Assembly (NCBI GenBank): GCA_021798655.1
Contig: JAJZFE010000375.1
Span: 1-5,033, forward strand
DNA length: 5,033 nucleotides
Direction of reading: 5' to 3'
Source of the DNA: Acidobacteriota bacterium
Lineage (GTDB): Bacteria; Acidobacteriota; Terriglobia; Terriglobales; Acidobacteriaceae
Part shown: piece by piece, positions 4,420 through 5,033 of the stretch
Layout of the letters: every line of letters starts with the position of its first letter
How positions within the stretch are numbered: the stretch's first letter is position 1
The notes under the pieces: model-generated
Database searches by the model: none
Seen by the model: only the letters and a program-made list of their open reading frames with translations
Told to the model about the DNA's origin: nothing
Made by a program: the position numbers and the translations under genes

Positions 4420-5033
4420 ATGGCAAGCAAGACGATCAGCGCAGTAGTGGCAACACCCCGTACCGGGACGTTCAACAAGAACCATGCGCGCCGCGTGCGC
4501 GTGCAGGGGCTGATTCCCGCGGTGGTGTACGGCGCGGGCAAGGAGTCCGTTGCGGTGACGGTGGACCCGAAGGTGATCACGAAGATTCTGTACTCGGAGT
4601 CGGGTCACAACACGATTTTTGATTTGAGCATTGAAGGCGCGCCGGCGGCGAAGGGCATGATCGTGGACTGGCAGAACGAGCCCATCAAGGGCCACCTGCT
4701 GCACATCGACATCAAGCGGATCGCGATGGACAAGGCGATGCGGGTGAGCGTGCCGGTGCAGCTGGTCGGTGTGCCGACGGGCGTGAAGAACTCGGGCGGC
4801 ATGTTGAGCCAGGTGTTGCACGAGGTGGAGATTGAGTGCCTGCCGAACGACATTCCGAGCCACATCGACGTGGACGTGACGGGGCTTGAGGTGCATGGCG
4901 CGATCCACATCTCCGACCTGCCGCACAGCAAGACGCTGAAGTTCCTGGGCGATGAGCACGCGATGGTTGCGCACGTGACCGTGCTGAAGGAAGAGGCCGC
5001 TGCCGAGGCAGCAACGCCGGCCGAGCCCGAGGT
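4420..5033 (+). CDS. rplY: Ribosomal protein bL25, CTC/TL5-type two-domain form, 3' end missing
   Basis: bL25 binds 5S rRNA in the large ribosomal subunit; the long form is also called general stress protein Ctc or TL5. From ATG 4420 the frame stays open to the window edge with 204 full codons. The N-terminal 5S-binding beta-barrel spans about residues 1-95. It contains RRVRVQGLIPAVVYGAGKES (24-43), matching the family's 'R..G.IPAVVYG' signature, and ends in KGHLLHIDIKRI (90-101), matching the usual 'HVDFxRV' segment. The second, TL5-type domain follows, with VPVQLVGVPTGVKNSGGMLS (111-130), CLPNDIPSHIDVDVTGLEVH (140-159), and ISDLP (164-168). An Ala/Glu/Pro-rich tail (from about 191) is typical of the C-terminal end, so the stop should lie soon beyond the edge. 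The gene lies 96 bases after prs with no strong terminator between them, which suggests co-transcription. pth is the usual next gene in this cluster but is not seen here. Confidence 0.96.
   Translation, partial: MASKTISAVVATPRTGTFNKNHARRVRVQGLIPAVVYGAGKESVAVTVDPKVITKILYSESGHNTIFDLSIEGAPAAKGMIVDWQNEPIKGHLLHIDIKRIAMDKAMRVSVPVQLVGVPTGVKNSGGMLSQVLHEVEIECLPNDIPSHIDVDVTGLEVHGAIHISDLPHSKTLKFLGDEHAMVAHVTVLKEEAAAEAATPAEPE

Noticed and set aside
4264..4974. - strand frame opposite rplY
   Set aside because: The + strand encodes an unmistakable bL25; the antisense product is His/Arg-rich low-complexity sequence.
1..5033. CRISPR array, insertion sequence, integrase or defence genes
   Set aside because: No spaced direct repeats, transposase-like motifs or terminal inverted repeats were seen. 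The genes are housekeeping plus one secreted repeat protein.

Overview
The window is a stretch of bacterial chromosome with high GC content and G-rich coding on the + strand. It most likely comes from an acidobacterium of the Terriglobia (Acidobacteriaceae-like) group. Three things point there: the secreted-type NHL/YVTN repeat protein at the left edge, with its paired cysteines, 'NPGSNV' segment and 'PVVRPLSAAVAAG' tail; a PRPP synthetase with a long low-complexity N-terminal extension; and a two-domain (CTC-type) ribosomal protein L25. This assignment rests on recognition of the protein families, not on a database search.

Layout from left to right, with every gene on the + strand: (1) the 3' part of a beta-propeller-type repeat protein, ending at 1421 and followed by a clear intrinsic terminator at 1484-1525; (2) ispE (1628-2698), the kinase of the MEP isoprenoid pathway, with a possible -10 box so close to its start codon that the transcript may be leaderless; (3) a tRNA-Gln(UUG) gene (2800-2873) preceded by a hairpin; (4) a 307-base stretch without a confident gene (2874-3180), holding a weak terminator-like hairpin and a stretch that looks coding, lies in frame with prs and contains an amber codon; (5) prs (most likely 3181-4323), ribose-phosphate pyrophosphokinase; (6) a short spacer with three tandem heptamers and two small hairpins; (7) rplY/ctc (4420 to beyond the right edge), ribosomal protein L25.

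The order ispE - tRNA-Gln - prs - rplY is a housekeeping cluster; a similar order, continuing into pth and ychF, is known in some gammaproteobacteria such as Pseudomonas. The genes supply isoprenoid precursors, PRPP for nucleotides and amino acids, a glutamine tRNA and a 5S rRNA-binding ribosomal protein. No terminator with a strong U-tract separates ispE from rplY, so read-through or co-transcription is plausible.

I find no sign of a new defence, mobile or biosynthetic system. The points most worth a second look are the abrupt codon-usage break inside ispE, the amber-interrupted in-frame stretch upstream of prs, and the small structured elements in the spacers.
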